A stretch of 50,011 nucleotides of DNA from Elusimicrobia bacterium HGW-Elusimicrobia-1 (GCA_002841695.1 PHAN01000010.1:1-50011); one strand, 5' to 3'; shown: positions 24,177 to 32,618, counted from the stretch's first letter. Numbers and translations are program-made. Notes: generated by a model from the letters alone, not told the origin.

Positions 24177-26894
24177 ATGGAAATGCCTAAGGCGTACGAA
24201 TCCTCGGGGGTGGAAGACGCGATTTACGGGTTTTGGCTCGACGGAAAATATTTTTCTTCCCGCCCCGACTCCTCGAAAAAGCCGTTTACTATCGTCATCC
24301 CTCCTCCCAATGTCACCGGTTCCCTGCATATGGGACACGCGCTAAACAACACTTTGCAGGACGCCCTCATAAGGTACAAGCGCCTGGCGGGATTTAACAC
24401 TTGCTGGGTTCCCGGCACCGACCACGGCGGCATCGCCACGCAAAACGTCGTCGAAAAACTGCTTCTTGCCGAGGGAAAAAGCAAGAACGATTTAGGCAGG
24501 GAAAAGTTCATTGAAAAGATGTGGAAATGGAGAGGATCCACCGGCGACACGATTCTCGAACAACTCAAAAAACTCGGCTGCTCGCTCGACTTTGATAGAA
24601 CGAGATTTACAATGGACGAGGACTGCTCCCGCGCGGTGCGACACGCGTTTGCGCGGCTTTTCGACAAGGGGCTGATTTACAGAGGGAAACGCCTTGTCAA
24701 CTGGTGTCCGCGTTGTATGACCGCGCTCTCGGATATTGAGGTGGAACACGAGGAAGAAATAGGCAAACTCTGGCACATAAAATATCCGCTTTCGTCCGGC
24801 GCGGAATTTCTGATAGTGGCAACGACACGGCCGGAAACGATGCTCGGCGACACCGCCGTGGCGGTTAATCCCGCCGACGAGAGATACAAAAAGCTCGTCG
24901 GCAAGACGATAAAACTTCCGCTTGCGGGGCGGGAAATAAAAATAGTGACCGACGAAGCCGTCGACGCGGCTTTCGGCACCGGCGCGGTCAAGGTCACGCC
25001 CGCTCACGACCCCACGGACTTTGAAATAGGCGCGCGGCACGGTCTTGAAAAAATAGTGGTCATAGGTTTCGACGGAAAAATGACCGGCGCGGCGGGAAAA
25101 TACGCGGGGCTCGACCGCTACGCCGCGCGAAAAGAGATACTCAAAGATCTTGAAGCCGAAGGGCTTCTTATGGAAACCGCCGCCCACCCGCATTCCGTCG
25201 GCGCGTGCTACCGCTGCGCCACGACGATAGAGCCGCTGATTTCCGAGCAATGGTTTATGAAAGTCGGCGAAATGTCGCGCCGGGCCGTCGAGGCGTCGCG
25301 CGCCGGCAAAGTGAAATTCTATCCCGCCTCGTGGGAAAAACCATACGTCCTGTGGCTGGAAAATCTGCGCGACTGGTGCATTTCCCGTCAGATATGGTGG
25401 GGACATCGCATACCTGTTTACTACTGCAAAAATGATTCATCCGAAGAAAAATCCGCTTGTCCGCCGTTTGCGTCGGTCGAGCAGCCGGTAAAATGTCCGC
25501 ATTGCGGCGGCGCGAAAATCCGGCAGGATACCGATGTGCTCGACACGTGGTTTTCGTCGGCGTTGTGGCCTTTCTCGGTTTTCGGATGGCCCGACGAGAC
25601 GCCCGACTTGAAATACTATTACCCCACCGCGGTTCTTGTCACGGGCCACGAAATACTTTATTTATGGGTGGCGCGGATGGTTCAGTTCGGCCTTGAATTT
25701 ATGGGAGCCGAGCCGTTTTCCGACGTGTATATCCACGGCATAGTGCGCGACAAGCACGGCAAAAAAATGTCGAAGTCGCTCGGCAACGTCATTGACCCGC
25801 TCGATATCATCAAAAAGTACGGCGCCGACGCTTTGCGCTTTGCGATGATTTCATCGGCCACGGCCGGCAGGGACATTCAACTTTCCGACGATTCTTTCGT
25901 GGGCGCGCGCAACTTCGCCAACAAACTCTACAACGCTTCGCGGTATATTCTGATGAACCTCGAAAAGTATCCGCTCGACGGCATTTCGCTCGACGGGTCG
26001 CGGCTCGAGGAAACCGATAAATGGATATTAAGCGAGTGCGCCGCTGCGGCCCGTCTGTCGCGCGGAAGCTACGAGACGTACGAGCTCGACAAGGTCGCCC
26101 GCGCCGTCTATGACTTCACGTGGAATAAATTTTGCGACTGGTATATCGAGTTCAGCAAGGAGCGGCTTTACGGAAACGACGAAGCCGCAAGGGCGACGGC
26201 CCTCAAGGTTCTTGTCAGGGTGCTCGCCGACATTCTGAAAATAATTCACCCCATAATGCCGTTCGTCACGGAATCTCTCTGGCGCAATTTAAGAGAGCGG
26301 CTTTCGGGCGCGGATTCCGCCGAAATATCGAAAAAATTTCCTCAAAGCATAATGGATGCAACCTACCCTTCCGCGACGGCTCCGTCGGAAGTAGGGACAG
26401 GTCGCGACCTGTCCCTACCTAATGCCGCCGTTAACGTGGATTTTATCGTCGAGGTAGTTACGGCGGTGCGGCAGTTGCGGGAAGAAATGAAAGTATCCGC
26501 CGCTCAGAAAATAGATCTTCTTGTCCGCGCGTCAGACGGCGCCGCTGCCGAGCGCTTCAAAAGCAGTTCCGCTTATATCGAAAAGCTTGCGCGCGTCGGC
26601 AAAATCGAAACGGGTGTCTCGACACAGCCCCGCGCTTGCGCCTGCGCGGTCGTCGGAAGCGCCGAGATATTCGTGCCTCTGGAAGGCGTAATAGATGTAG
26701 ACAAGGAAAAAGCGCGCCTGACCGCCGAGCTCTCAAAAATCGAGGGCATAGCGCGTGCGCTTTCGGCGAAAATGGCAAACGAAAAGTTTTTGTCCAAGGC
26801 CCCGCCCTCGGAAGTCGAGGGTTCCCGCGCCAAACTGTCCGACTTCTCCTCGAAAATAGAAAAACTCAAGGTCAATATCAAATATCTCGGTTGA
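24177..26894 (+). CDS. valS: Valyl-tRNA synthetase
   Basis: Class I synthetase of 905 aa. Seen are PPPNVTGSLHMGHALNN with HMGH at 51-54, the editing domain (TRPETMLGDTAVAVNP, DGKMTG), KHGKKMSKSLGNVIDP with KMSKS near 531, the anticodon-binding helices, and a C-terminal coiled coil (VDKEKARLTAELSKIEG). The junction between the anticodon domain and the tail, about residues 730-747, is encoded by a palindromic repeat that stays in frame (see the repeat at 26367-26418). The start has no strong ribosome-binding site; ATG 24183 is an alternative. Confidence 0.96.
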   Translation: MEMPKAYESSGVEDAIYGFWLDGKYFSSRPDSSKKPFTIVIPPPNVTGSLHMGHALNNTLQDALIRYKRLAGFNTCWVPGTDHGGIATQNVVEKLLLAEGKSKNDLGREKFIEKMWKWRGSTGDTILEQLKKLGCSLDFDRTRFTMDEDCSRAVRHAFARLFDKGLIYRGKRLVNWCPRCMTALSDIEVEHEEEIGKLWHIKYPLSSGAEFLIVATTRPETMLGDTAVAVNPADERYKKLVGKTIKLPLAGREIKIVTDEAVDAAFGTGAVKVTPAHDPTDFEIGARHGLEKIVVIGFDGKMTGAAGKYAGLDRYAARKEILKDLEAEGLLMETAAHPHSVGACYRCATTIEPLISEQWFMKVGEMSRRAVEASRAGKVKFYPASWEKPYVLWLENLRDWCISRQIWWGHRIPVYYCKNDSSEEKSACPPFASVEQPVKCPHCGGAKIRQDTDVLDTWFSSALWPFSVFGWPDETPDLKYYYPTAVLVTGHEILYLWVARMVQFGLEFMGAEPFSDVYIHGIVRDKHGKKMSKSLGNVIDPLDIIKKYGADALRFAMISSATAGRDIQLSDDSFVGARNFANKLYNASRYILMNLEKYPLDGISLDGSRLEETDKWILSECAAAARLSRGSYETYELDKVARAVYDFTWNKFCDWYIEFSKERLYGNDEAARATALKVLVRVLADILKIIHPIMPFVTESLWRNLRERLSGADSAEISKKFPQSIMDATYPSATAPSEVGTGRDLSLPNAAVNVDFIVEVVTAVRQLREEMKVSAAQKIDLLVRASDGAAAERFKSSSAYIEKLARVGKIETGVSTQPRACACAVVGSAEIFVPLEGVIDVDKEKARLTAELSKIEGIARALSAKMANEKFLSKAPPSEVEGSRAKLSDFSSKIEKLKVNIKYLG
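26367..26418. repeat. Palindromic element inserted in frame inside valS
   Basis: Bases 26391-26418 form a perfect 28-bp palindrome whose half is gtagggacaggtcg. It is preceded by a second, bulged hairpin (cttccgcgacg / cgtcggaag). Elements of this appearance usually lie between genes. Here the open frame continues through it as TAPSEVGTGRDLSLP, in a linker of the synthetase that tolerates insertions. Confidence 0.8.
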
Positions 26895-26905
26895 AAAACG
26901 ATCCG

Positions 26906-27643
26906 TTGTCGCGGGTCGCAGGAGACGCGCCCATGAATAAAATACGCCCCATCAAATTTGAGACGGGATTTCTTAAAAAAGTGCCCACGGCGGTAATGAT
27001 TTCGATGGGTAACACAAAGGTTCTCTGCGTAGCCGCTATCGAGCAAAACAAAGTTCCGCCCCACTGCGAAGGCGACGGCACCGGATGGCTTTCCGGCGAA
27101 TACGGATTCCTGCCCAATGCCGGCGGAAAGCGCACATCGCGTCAGCGTTCGAACTCTGCGGGCCGCACCAAGGAAATATCCAGGATAATCGGGCGCTCGC
27201 TGCGCGCGGCCTTCGACCTTAAAAAAATCGCGCCGCACACGATAACCGTCGACTGCGACGTAATTCAAGCCGACGGCGGCACGCGCACAGCCGCGATAAA
27301 CGGCGGTTTCGTCTCGGCGATGATTCTTTTCAACGAACTCGTCAAAGCGGGCGTGTACCCGCGGATTCCGCTTAAGAATTTCGTCGCCGCGGTTTCCGTC
27401 GGCATTACCGGCGGGCGGAAAGTGCTGGATCTGTCGGCCAAGGACGATAACAACGCCGATTCCGACATCAATGTAGTTATGACGGCCTCCGGCAAATACG
27501 TCGAGGTGCAGGGCTCGGCCGAAGGACGGGCGTTTTCCAAGGCGGAGTTTTCCGCGCTTCTTAAGATGGCCTCCGGCGGCGTCAAAAAAATAATCGCCGC
27601 GCAGAAACGGGCGCTCAAAGGCCGCGGAATATGCTTGAAATAG
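26906..27643 (+). CDS. rph: Ribonuclease PH
   Basis: Phosphorolytic 3'-5' exoribonuclease that trims tRNA precursors. The core shows GNTKVLCVAA, GDGTGWLSGEYGFLP, RTKEISRIIGRSLRA, DCDVIQADGGTRTAAI and AVSVGITGG. Homologues start with a short Arg-x-x-Gly motif before IRPI. That motif is encoded here only if translation starts at TTG 26906 (245 aa). ATG 26933 has a good ggag ribosome-binding site but would remove the Arg (236 aa). I prefer the longer form on homology, and keep the ATG as a real alternative. The gene follows valS by 11 bases and overlaps the next gene. Confidence 0.93.
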   Translation: MSRVAGDAPMNKIRPIKFETGFLKKVPTAVMISMGNTKVLCVAAIEQNKVPPHCEGDGTGWLSGEYGFLPNAGGKRTSRQRSNSAGRTKEISRIIGRSLRAAFDLKKIAPHTITVDCDVIQADGGTRTAAINGGFVSAMILFNELVKAGVYPRIPLKNFVAAVSVGITGGRKVLDLSAKDDNNADSDINVVMTASGKYVEVQGSAEGRAFSKAEFSALLKMASGGVKKIIAAQKRALKGRGICLK

Positions 27644-28233
27644 TGGTAGCCACTAAAAACCCCGACAAAGTCCGCGAAATCCGAAAACTTTTGGCGGCCC
27701 TGCCGCTGAGGTTGTCGGCCTATGGCGGACGATCCCCGGCCGAAACCGGCAAAACCCTCGCGGCGAATGCCGCCATAAAGGCGAAGGCGGCCGCCCGCGC
27801 CGCAAAAAAGTGGGCCATCGCCGACGATACCGGCCTGGAAGTTCCGTCGCTTAAAGGACGTCCTGGCGTGCGCTCCGCGCGCTTTGCCGGTCCCCGCGCC
27901 ACATACTCCGACAATGTAAAAAAACTCCTGCGGCTTATGCGCGGAGTTCCGTCGGGCAAACGAAAAGCGGCTTTCAGGACGGTCGTCTGCGTCGCTTCGC
28001 CCGACGGCAAAATCTATTTCGCCGAGGGCCGCTGCGCGGGAAAGATTTCCCTGTCCGTCGACGGTAAAAACGGTTTCGGCTATGACCCTGTTTTTTATCA
28101 CCCGCCCTCGAAAAAAACCTTCGCGCGGATGACCCTGGCCGCAAAAAATAAAGTGTCGCACCGCGCGCGGGCGTTTCGCAAAGCATCGCGGATTATCAAA
28201 AGAATCAGCCCTTGCGCGTGCGTCGGTAAATAA
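27631..28233 (+). CDS. rdgB: XTP/dITP diphosphatase (RdgB/HAM1)
   Basis: Cleans the nucleotide pool of dITP, XTP and related bases, releasing pyrophosphate. The 200-aa protein opens with VVATKNPDKVREIRKLL. It continues with NAAIKAKAAARAAKKWAIAD, the catalytic DDTGLEVPSLKGRPGVRSARF, and GFGYDPVF, and ends with the SHRARAFRKA helix. All family landmarks are present. It overlaps rph by 13 bases, the frequent rph-rdgB order, and is clearly in the valS-rph transcript. Confidence 0.95.
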   Translation: MLEIVVATKNPDKVREIRKLLAALPLRLSAYGGRSPAETGKTLAANAAIKAKAAARAAKKWAIADDTGLEVPSLKGRPGVRSARFAGPRATYSDNVKKLLRLMRGVPSGKRKAAFRTVVCVASPDGKIYFAEGRCAGKISLSVDGKNGFGYDPVFYHPPSKKTFARMTLAAKNKVSHRARAFRKASRIIKRISPCACVGK

Positions 28234-28252
28234 TGTTGTAACGGGAGGTTGT

Positions 28253-28678
28253 ATGAAAAACCCGCTGAAGTTTGCGGCTTTTTGTTTTGTAATTTGCGCT
28301 CTGTCGGTCGGCGCTTACGCCAAAGACCGCGGCGAGGCGGGTGTTGTTTTGGGCAATCCGTCGGGGTTCTCCGGCAAGTTTTTTTTGTCGGACAAAAATG
28401 CCGTGGACGTCGTCGTGGGTTTGGACAGAGGCATGTCCTTGCACGCGGACTATCTATGGCACGATTTTGAAGCGTTCAAAGTGAACGAAGGATCCATGCC
28501 TTTTTTTTACGGCGTCGGCGTTCTGATAACGGAAAAAGGTCTTTTCGCGCAAGGCAAAATCGGGCTTGAATATCTGTTTGAAACGAATCCTCTGGGCATA
28601 TTCATAGAGGTGGCGCCTGCCTTCGGGCCGGATTTCAGATTTCAGGGCGGTCTGGGAGTAAGATACAGATTAAAATAG
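28253..28678 (+). CDS. Small predicted outer-membrane beta-barrel protein
   Basis: 141 aa with a signal peptide (MKNPLKFAAFCF to about GAYA). A Gly- and aromatic-rich mature part follows with alternating strands: GVVLGNPSGFSGKFFLSD, LHADYLWHDF, FFYGVGVLI, LFETNPLGIFIEVAPAFG and a terminal GLGVRYRLK. This pattern recalls the small barrel family that includes Borrelia BAPKO_0422 (DUF3996). The good ggaggt ribosome-binding site supports the start. It is the last gene of the valS-rph-rdgB run. A Gram-negative envelope is implied if the barrel assignment holds. Confidence 0.75.
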   Translation: MKNPLKFAAFCFVICALSVGAYAKDRGEAGVVLGNPSGFSGKFFLSDKNAVDVVVGLDRGMSLHADYLWHDFEAFKVNEGSMPFFYGVGVLITEKGLFAQGKIGLEYLFETNPLGIFIEVAPAFGPDFRFQGGLGVRYRLK

Positions 28679-28772
28679 ATGTTCGGAGGATGGAGTAATT
28701 ATTGAAACGACCGGCCGTCCGGGTGGATGTGCCGCGTGTCGCGGGGCCGTCCGTGAAGCATCTCTCTGCGGA

Positions 28773-30503
28773 TTATCTTCCCAGTCGAAGTATATGTGTG
28801 TAAACGTCGTCGGGCCTCACCGGCATTGGCGAACGTTTGTTGATTTGCCGCAGTGATTCGCTCACCTTCGAGAAAAATTCTTTTCTCGGTTTGAATAGCT
28901 TCCTGTAAATCGTCGCGAGTGTTCCTGATAATCCGAAAGTGGAAAGCATTATGGTGTACTTCAGAATAAATTTTCTTACGCGCGCCGGCAAAAGCATATA
29001 TATCGCCGCGTATTTGTAACGGTTGGCTTTTTTGCGCCGCAATGTCCTTATCAACCCGTGTTTTTTGATGTATGCGACGATCAATTCAAGAAAAATGTAA
29101 TGCTTCCAGTAAGCGGTTTCTTCTTTTTGATAGTCGGTAAAATTCAAATAATGTTTTATATTGTTGGCGTCCACCCCGTATAATCCCTCGATATATCTTT
29201 CCTCATCGTCGAGAGACGAGCCGATAAGTCCCGCGCTTCTTGCGTATTCATAACCCGGCGTTCCCGGAACGGCCTGAAAATAATTTATGCATATCTCGTA
29301 GGGCATATTGGTGTCGTCGGGTATGACCTTTGCGAGGTTTCCGATAGTTTCCGCAATTGTTTCCTCTGTTTCTCCCGGCATTCCTATAAGAAGCAGCATT
29401 GTCGTGAGTATACCGTGTCTGAAGCACAAATTTATGGCGTTGAGATTTTTCTCGACGGTGGTTCTTTTTTCCATCACGTCGAGCATTTTTTGAGAGCAGG
29501 ATTCTATGCCCAAACTGATGGACACACATCCCGCGTCCTTCCATTTTTTTATGACGTCTTCGTCAATGATATCCACCCTTGCGCCGCCCAGCGACCAGTT
29601 TACTCTGCGGTTTTTCAGATAGTCGACGATGATGCCGGCCGCTTTTTTGTCCGACCCGAAGTTTTCTCCGTAGAAATTAATGAGCCCGATGTCGCGATTT
29701 TTCAGAAGATATTCGATATGTTCTATGACGCTTTGCGGATCGAATGATTTGTATCCTCTTATAAATCTGTGACAGAAGGTGCATTTTCCGACGCAGCCCT
29801 TGCTTGCCGCTATGTCCGCTTTTCTTTTTTCGACATTTCCGGGAAAGAACAATCCGAAGAAGCCGGGCAGCTCGTATTTGTTGACGGAGGCGGTAATATT
29901 GCGGTATTCGGTTATTTTGGGAAACAGCGCCTCTACGTCGATGAATTTAGACATAAGTTCATAATTCATTTGCAGGAGTTCGTTCTTGCCGCCCTCGGCA
30001 TAGCCGGTGAAATAAGGTATTCCGTCCGATAGAAAAACAAGCCCCTTGATTCCCGCGAAAACCCGCATATCCGTCAATTTGAAATCCGTCTCTTTGAGTT
30101 TGGCTATCAACTCGCTGAATGTCGGTTCGGATTCGCCCGTTACGCAAAAATCTATTTTCGTGCGCTGCGCGACGATAGATGCTATGGCCGACATCTGTCC
30201 GCCCAGAACCTGCGCGATGTCCGGAAAATATTTTTTAAGAAAAATCGAAAGTTTTTTCAGGTAGGCGTACGAGTGTGTCAGAACCGCGCTGAAACCGATG
30301 ATGCGCGGTTTGACGGCGTCGATCCTGTTTTTTATTTCGTCGAAACCGAGAAATTCGGTTTCAAGGTTGATAAACGTTGTGTCGCATCCCAGCGACGGAT
30401 CCAGTCCCTCGATGACTCTGGACACGCCGATAGGAACGGATTCCGACGTGAAACCGCCGGGCACGGTGAAAATTACTATTTTGACGGCTCGCGTTTCGTT
30501 CAT
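28773..30503 (-). CDS. B12-binding domain radical SAM protein
   Basis: 576 aa. Residues about 8-150 form a cobalamin-binding-like Rossmann domain (PRIIGFSAVLTHSYAYLKKL, VLGGQMSA, CVTGESEPTFSEL). The radical SAM centre CVGKCTFC (Cys237, 241, 244) follows with SLGIESCSQKMLDVMEKRTT and LIGMPGETEETIAETI. The C-terminal 150 residues are basic and helical. Enzymes of this build carry out methylation or rearrangement in lipid, cofactor or antibiotic synthesis; the substrate here cannot be told. It lies immediately downstream of the tRNA-His gene, on the same strand, as the last core gene before the island. Confidence 0.88.
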   Translation of the reverse strand: MNETRAVKIVIFTVPGGFTSESVPIGVSRVIEGLDPSLGCDTTFINLETEFLGFDEIKNRIDAVKPRIIGFSAVLTHSYAYLKKLSIFLKKYFPDIAQVLGGQMSAIASIVAQRTKIDFCVTGESEPTFSELIAKLKETDFKLTDMRVFAGIKGLVFLSDGIPYFTGYAEGGKNELLQMNYELMSKFIDVEALFPKITEYRNITASVNKYELPGFFGLFFPGNVEKRKADIAASKGCVGKCTFCHRFIRGYKSFDPQSVIEHIEYLLKNRDIGLINFYGENFGSDKKAAGIIVDYLKNRRVNWSLGGARVDIIDEDVIKKWKDAGCVSISLGIESCSQKMLDVMEKRTTVEKNLNAINLCFRHGILTTMLLLIGMPGETEETIAETIGNLAKVIPDDTNMPYEICINYFQAVPGTPGYEYARSAGLIGSSLDDEERYIEGLYGVDANNIKHYLNFTDYQKEETAYWKHYIFLELIVAYIKKHGLIRTLRRKKANRYKYAAIYMLLPARVRKFILKYTIMLSTFGLSGTLATIYRKLFKPRKEFFSKVSESLRQINKRSPMPVRPDDVYTHILRLGR

Positions 30504-30594
30504 TGATTTTTTTGTGCTCCCGCGCCGTACAGTATATAAAATTATACGCGGGGAATACTTCGGAGGATGTGGTGCATTGTGTGCGGGGGGAAAA

Positions 30595-30671
30595 TGGGGT
30601 GGCTAACGGGACTCGAACCCGCAACATCTGGATCCACAGTCCAGTGCTCTAACCATTGAGCTATAGCCACC
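30595..30671 (-). tRNA. tRNA-His (anticodon GTG), island attachment site
   Basis: Read on the - strand: G-1 at 30671, acceptor GTGGCTA pairing with TAGCCAC, anticodon loop ctgtgga with GTG (34-36), T-loop gttcgagtcc, C73 opposite G-1 as expected for tRNA-His, and an encoded CCA at 30597-30595. It is intact. The integrase gene runs through the whole tRNA and stops in its acceptor stem, so the tRNA gene is at the element boundary. Confidence 0.97.
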
Positions 30672-31766
30672 GTTTTTTACGCTGTTTTCCGACGACAAAA
30701 CCGCTTCGTTTAACCCCTCGTTTTTGGGGGTGGTTTCGAGCGCCGGTGTCCAAAAAGTGTCCAACTGCTTATTTAAAAGTTCAATCGCCTGCCGCTTGAA
30801 GTTGGGCGACAGGTGAGAATACCTCAAAGTCATCGTCAGGGTCTTATGCCCCAAAAGTTCTTTGACCGTCATAATGTCTGCGCCCGCCATAACAAGGTGA
30901 CTTGCGAAAGTATGACGCAAATCGTGGAACCGGAAATTATTTATGCCCGCTTTTTTGACGAGTTGAGAAAACCAGTGAGAAATAGTAAATCTCCGGTATC
31001 TTTCGCCGCTTAAATTGCCGAAAACATACGGGTAGTTGTCGCTGTTTCGCGCTCGCCGATTTTTCAGGACATCCGCCAGCGCATCGCTTACCGGGATATA
31101 GCGCATCTCGCCGTTTTTCGTATTCTTTACGGTGACTAACTTTCTTGCGAGGTCAACGTCGGCCCATTCAAGATTTGTTATTTCGCTCAGTCGCATACCG
31201 GTGTTCACCGCAAAAATGATTATTGATTTGACCGGCTCACGGCATCCGTCCAAAAGAAGTTTCAACTCATCCTTCTCCAGAAACCGCACCCGCTGATTGT
31301 TCTCTTTGAAAAACTTCACTTTCTTCACCGGATTTTCCGTCGCTTTGCCCCACTCTATCGCTTTTGTAAACATACCCTTCATACAAGCGAGTTCGTGGTT
31401 GACCGTGCACGGCGTGACGCCGTCGTCCAAACGCTTTGCTTTATAATCCTCTATCATCCGGGGTTTTATTTCCGAAAGATATTTCCCCTCAAAAAGGCAG
31501 TTAAGCCTTTTCACAGAAACGACATCGCGCTCCCATGATTTTTTGTTTACTTTGGAGTAGCGTCCGAGATATTCTTCGGCCATTTCCTCGAAGCGGATTC
31601 TGGGCTGACTTCGCACGTCCAGATATTTGTTCTCGGCGATTTCCACTTTTCTTTTCGCCAGAACCTGATCGGCAAGTTTTTTGCTCGCGCCGATTTTCTC
31701 CCTTTTGCGACGGCCCCGGACATAATAATCTATAAACCAGTTACCGTCTTTCCTCGTGAGTCCCAT
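30603..31766 (-). CDS. int: Tyrosine recombinase (phage-type integrase)
   Basis: 387 aa. It has an N-terminal arm-binding Arm_DNA-bind-like part (DGNWFIDYYVRGRRKREKIG), a SAM-like core-binding domain (about 60-150), and a catalytic domain with Arg192 (NTGMRLSEI), His281 and Arg284 (HDLRHTFASH), His307 (LLGHKTL) and Tyr316 (LRYSHLS). The pentad is complete, so the enzyme should be active. The last 22 codons and the TAG stop come from the tRNA-His gene. A gaggag ribosome-binding site lies 8 bases before ATG 31766. It is the last gene of a three-gene run (unknown protein, HTH, int). It acts on tRNA-His as its likely attB. Confidence 0.95.
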   Translation of the reverse strand: MGLTRKDGNWFIDYYVRGRRKREKIGASKKLADQVLAKRKVEIAENKYLDVRSQPRIRFEEMAEEYLGRYSKVNKKSWERDVVSVKRLNCLFEGKYLSEIKPRMIEDYKAKRLDDGVTPCTVNHELACMKGMFTKAIEWGKATENPVKKVKFFKENNQRVRFLEKDELKLLLDGCREPVKSIIIFAVNTGMRLSEITNLEWADVDLARKLVTVKNTKNGEMRYIPVSDALADVLKNRRARNSDNYPYVFGNLSGERYRRFTISHWFSQLVKKAGINNFRFHDLRHTFASHLVMAGADIMTVKELLGHKTLTMTLRYSHLSPNFKRQAIELLNKQLDTFWTPALETTPKNEGLNEAVLSSENSVKNGGYSSMVRALDCGSRCCGFESR

Positions 31767-31789
31767 TTGTGCCGCTCCTCGAACATATT

Positions 31790-31999
31790 CTACAAAATGT
31801 CGCTCGATAAATCAATTTTACTGTTTTCCGGAATCTTTTTATCTTCAATCCATCGCTCCAAATCTTTTATGTCGAAGAGCGTCCGCCGTCCGCACTTGAC
31901 AAACGGTACCCTCCGCTGACACACCCATGAGTAGAGAGTGTTCTTTTTCAATCCCGTGTATTCGGCGGCTTCGTCTATATTGAACAGTCGTTTTTCCAT
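31790..31999 (-). CDS. Excisionase/AlpA-like HTH protein
   Basis: 69 aa from ATG 31999 (an in-frame TTG at 32023 would add 8 residues). A MerR-type fold is evident: RLFNIDEAAEYTGLKKNTLY, then SWVCQRRVPFVKCGRRTLFD and DLERWIEDKK. Proteins of this kind next to integrases direct excision or regulate the integrase. It lies 23 bases before int and 4 bases after the upstream stop, so one transcript is likely. It is only a distant relative of the HTH gene at 18.1-18.3 kb. Confidence 0.85.
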   Translation of the reverse strand: MEKRLFNIDEAAEYTGLKKNTLYSWVCQRRVPFVKCGRRTLFDIKDLERWIEDKKIPENSKIDLSSDIL

Positions 32000-32003
32000 C
32001 GTT

Positions 32004-32375
32004 TTATTTTCCCGGAGCGTCAAGACATTCCATGATATCGTCCGGCTTGTACATTTTTTTCACTTTGATTCCGGTTATTTTACCGTAGAGAATATTGACG
32101 ACTATTTCACCGAAAAAATCCGCGCCCAGAAAACTCCCGACGAACTCGAGATAAGTTTCGATGGACATCTCTTCTTTTGCCTCGGGCACACTGTAAGGCA
32201 GGACTTTTTTCGTCGTCTCTATATAGACGATATTTCCGCAAGTCAGTTTCGCCAAAACATTGCCCATGAGCCCGCGCCCGCAAAACCGGATCAACGCGTT
32301 TTTAAATTCCTTCTCCCGTGGTTTCAGGAACAGATTAAAGACGTTTTTCTTCACGACGCTCATCCGGTCGCTCAT
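32004..32375 (-). CDS. Unknown protein, first gene of the integrase operon
   Basis: 123 aa if started at ATG 32375 (MSDRMSVVKK). An upstream GTG at 32435 would begin inside an intrinsic terminator hairpin and is unlikely; ATG 32363 is another option. The sequence is mixed alpha/beta with VYIETTKKVLPYSVPE and SIETYLEFVGSFLG, and has no recognised motif or membrane segment. It lies between a structured leader with terminator and the HTH-int pair, and is probably expressed only when the terminator is read through. It may be an element-specific regulator; that is inference. Confidence 0.6.
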   Translation of the reverse strand: MSDRMSVVKKNVFNLFLKPREKEFKNALIRFCGRGLMGNVLAKLTCGNIVYIETTKKVLPYSVPEAKEEMSIETYLEFVGSFLGADFFGEIVVNILYGKITGIKVKKMYKPDDIMECLDAPGK

Positions 32376-32424
32376 CGGGTATATCTCTGCCGGGCCGGGC
32401 TTTTCCGCCCCTCTCGCATAAACT

Positions 32425-32473
32425 AAAAAAGGCACTTACCGGTCAAGCTTAAAACTTGACCAATAAGTGCCTT
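32425..32473 (-). terminator. Intrinsic terminator ahead of the integrase operon
   Basis: On the - strand: aaggcactta, a small internal mismatch, ggtcaag, a loop, then cttgacc and taagtgcctt, followed by TTTT. The two-part stem covers 17 bp. Its direction matches the promoter at 32.6 kb and not any + strand gene, so it ends or attenuates a transcript of about 157 nt. Confidence 0.88.
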
Positions 32474-32582
32474 GGGCATCCCCCACAAGCACTTGGGGCG
32501 ATATCACTGCGTTACTTGCGACCGCCGCGCCTCGCAAATCCGGGCGCCTGCGGCGATGCGATTGCTTTTCAATCCGCATCTG
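32425..32582 (-). ncRNA. Candidate structured small RNA or attenuator leader
   Basis: Bounded by a good promoter upstream and an intrinsic terminator at its end. The - strand sequence can fold into three hairpins before the terminator. The first is gatgcggattg with caatcgcatc. The second is a G+C-rich stem of cgccgc...gcc with ggc...gcggcg. The third is ccccaag with cttgtgggg. It is strikingly G+C-rich next to an A+T-rich flank. No start codon with a ribosome-binding site is apparent inside. It does not resemble tRNA, SRP RNA or tmRNA. It could be an independent RNA of the island or the riboregulator of the following operon. Confidence 0.5.
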
Positions 32583-32588
32583 CCGGTG

Positions 32589-32618
32589 ATTCTACCTAAA
32601 TATCTCGGGCGTTGTCAA
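32589..32618 (-). promoter_or_regulatory. Promoter of the small RNA / integrase operon
   Basis: On the - strand: TTGACA (32618-32613), an 18-base spacer, then TAGAAT (32594-32589). The -35 is perfect and the -10 matches five of six positions. The predicted start is near 32582. Confidence 0.7.

Noticed and set aside
26636-26905. Upstream extension of ribonuclease PH
   Set aside because: Open frame only because it runs out of frame through the end of valS; no homology to RNase PH.
32425-32582. Retron-type RNA or 6S RNA
   Set aside because: No reverse transcriptase is nearby, and the leader lacks the single long bubble-containing helix of 6S RNA.
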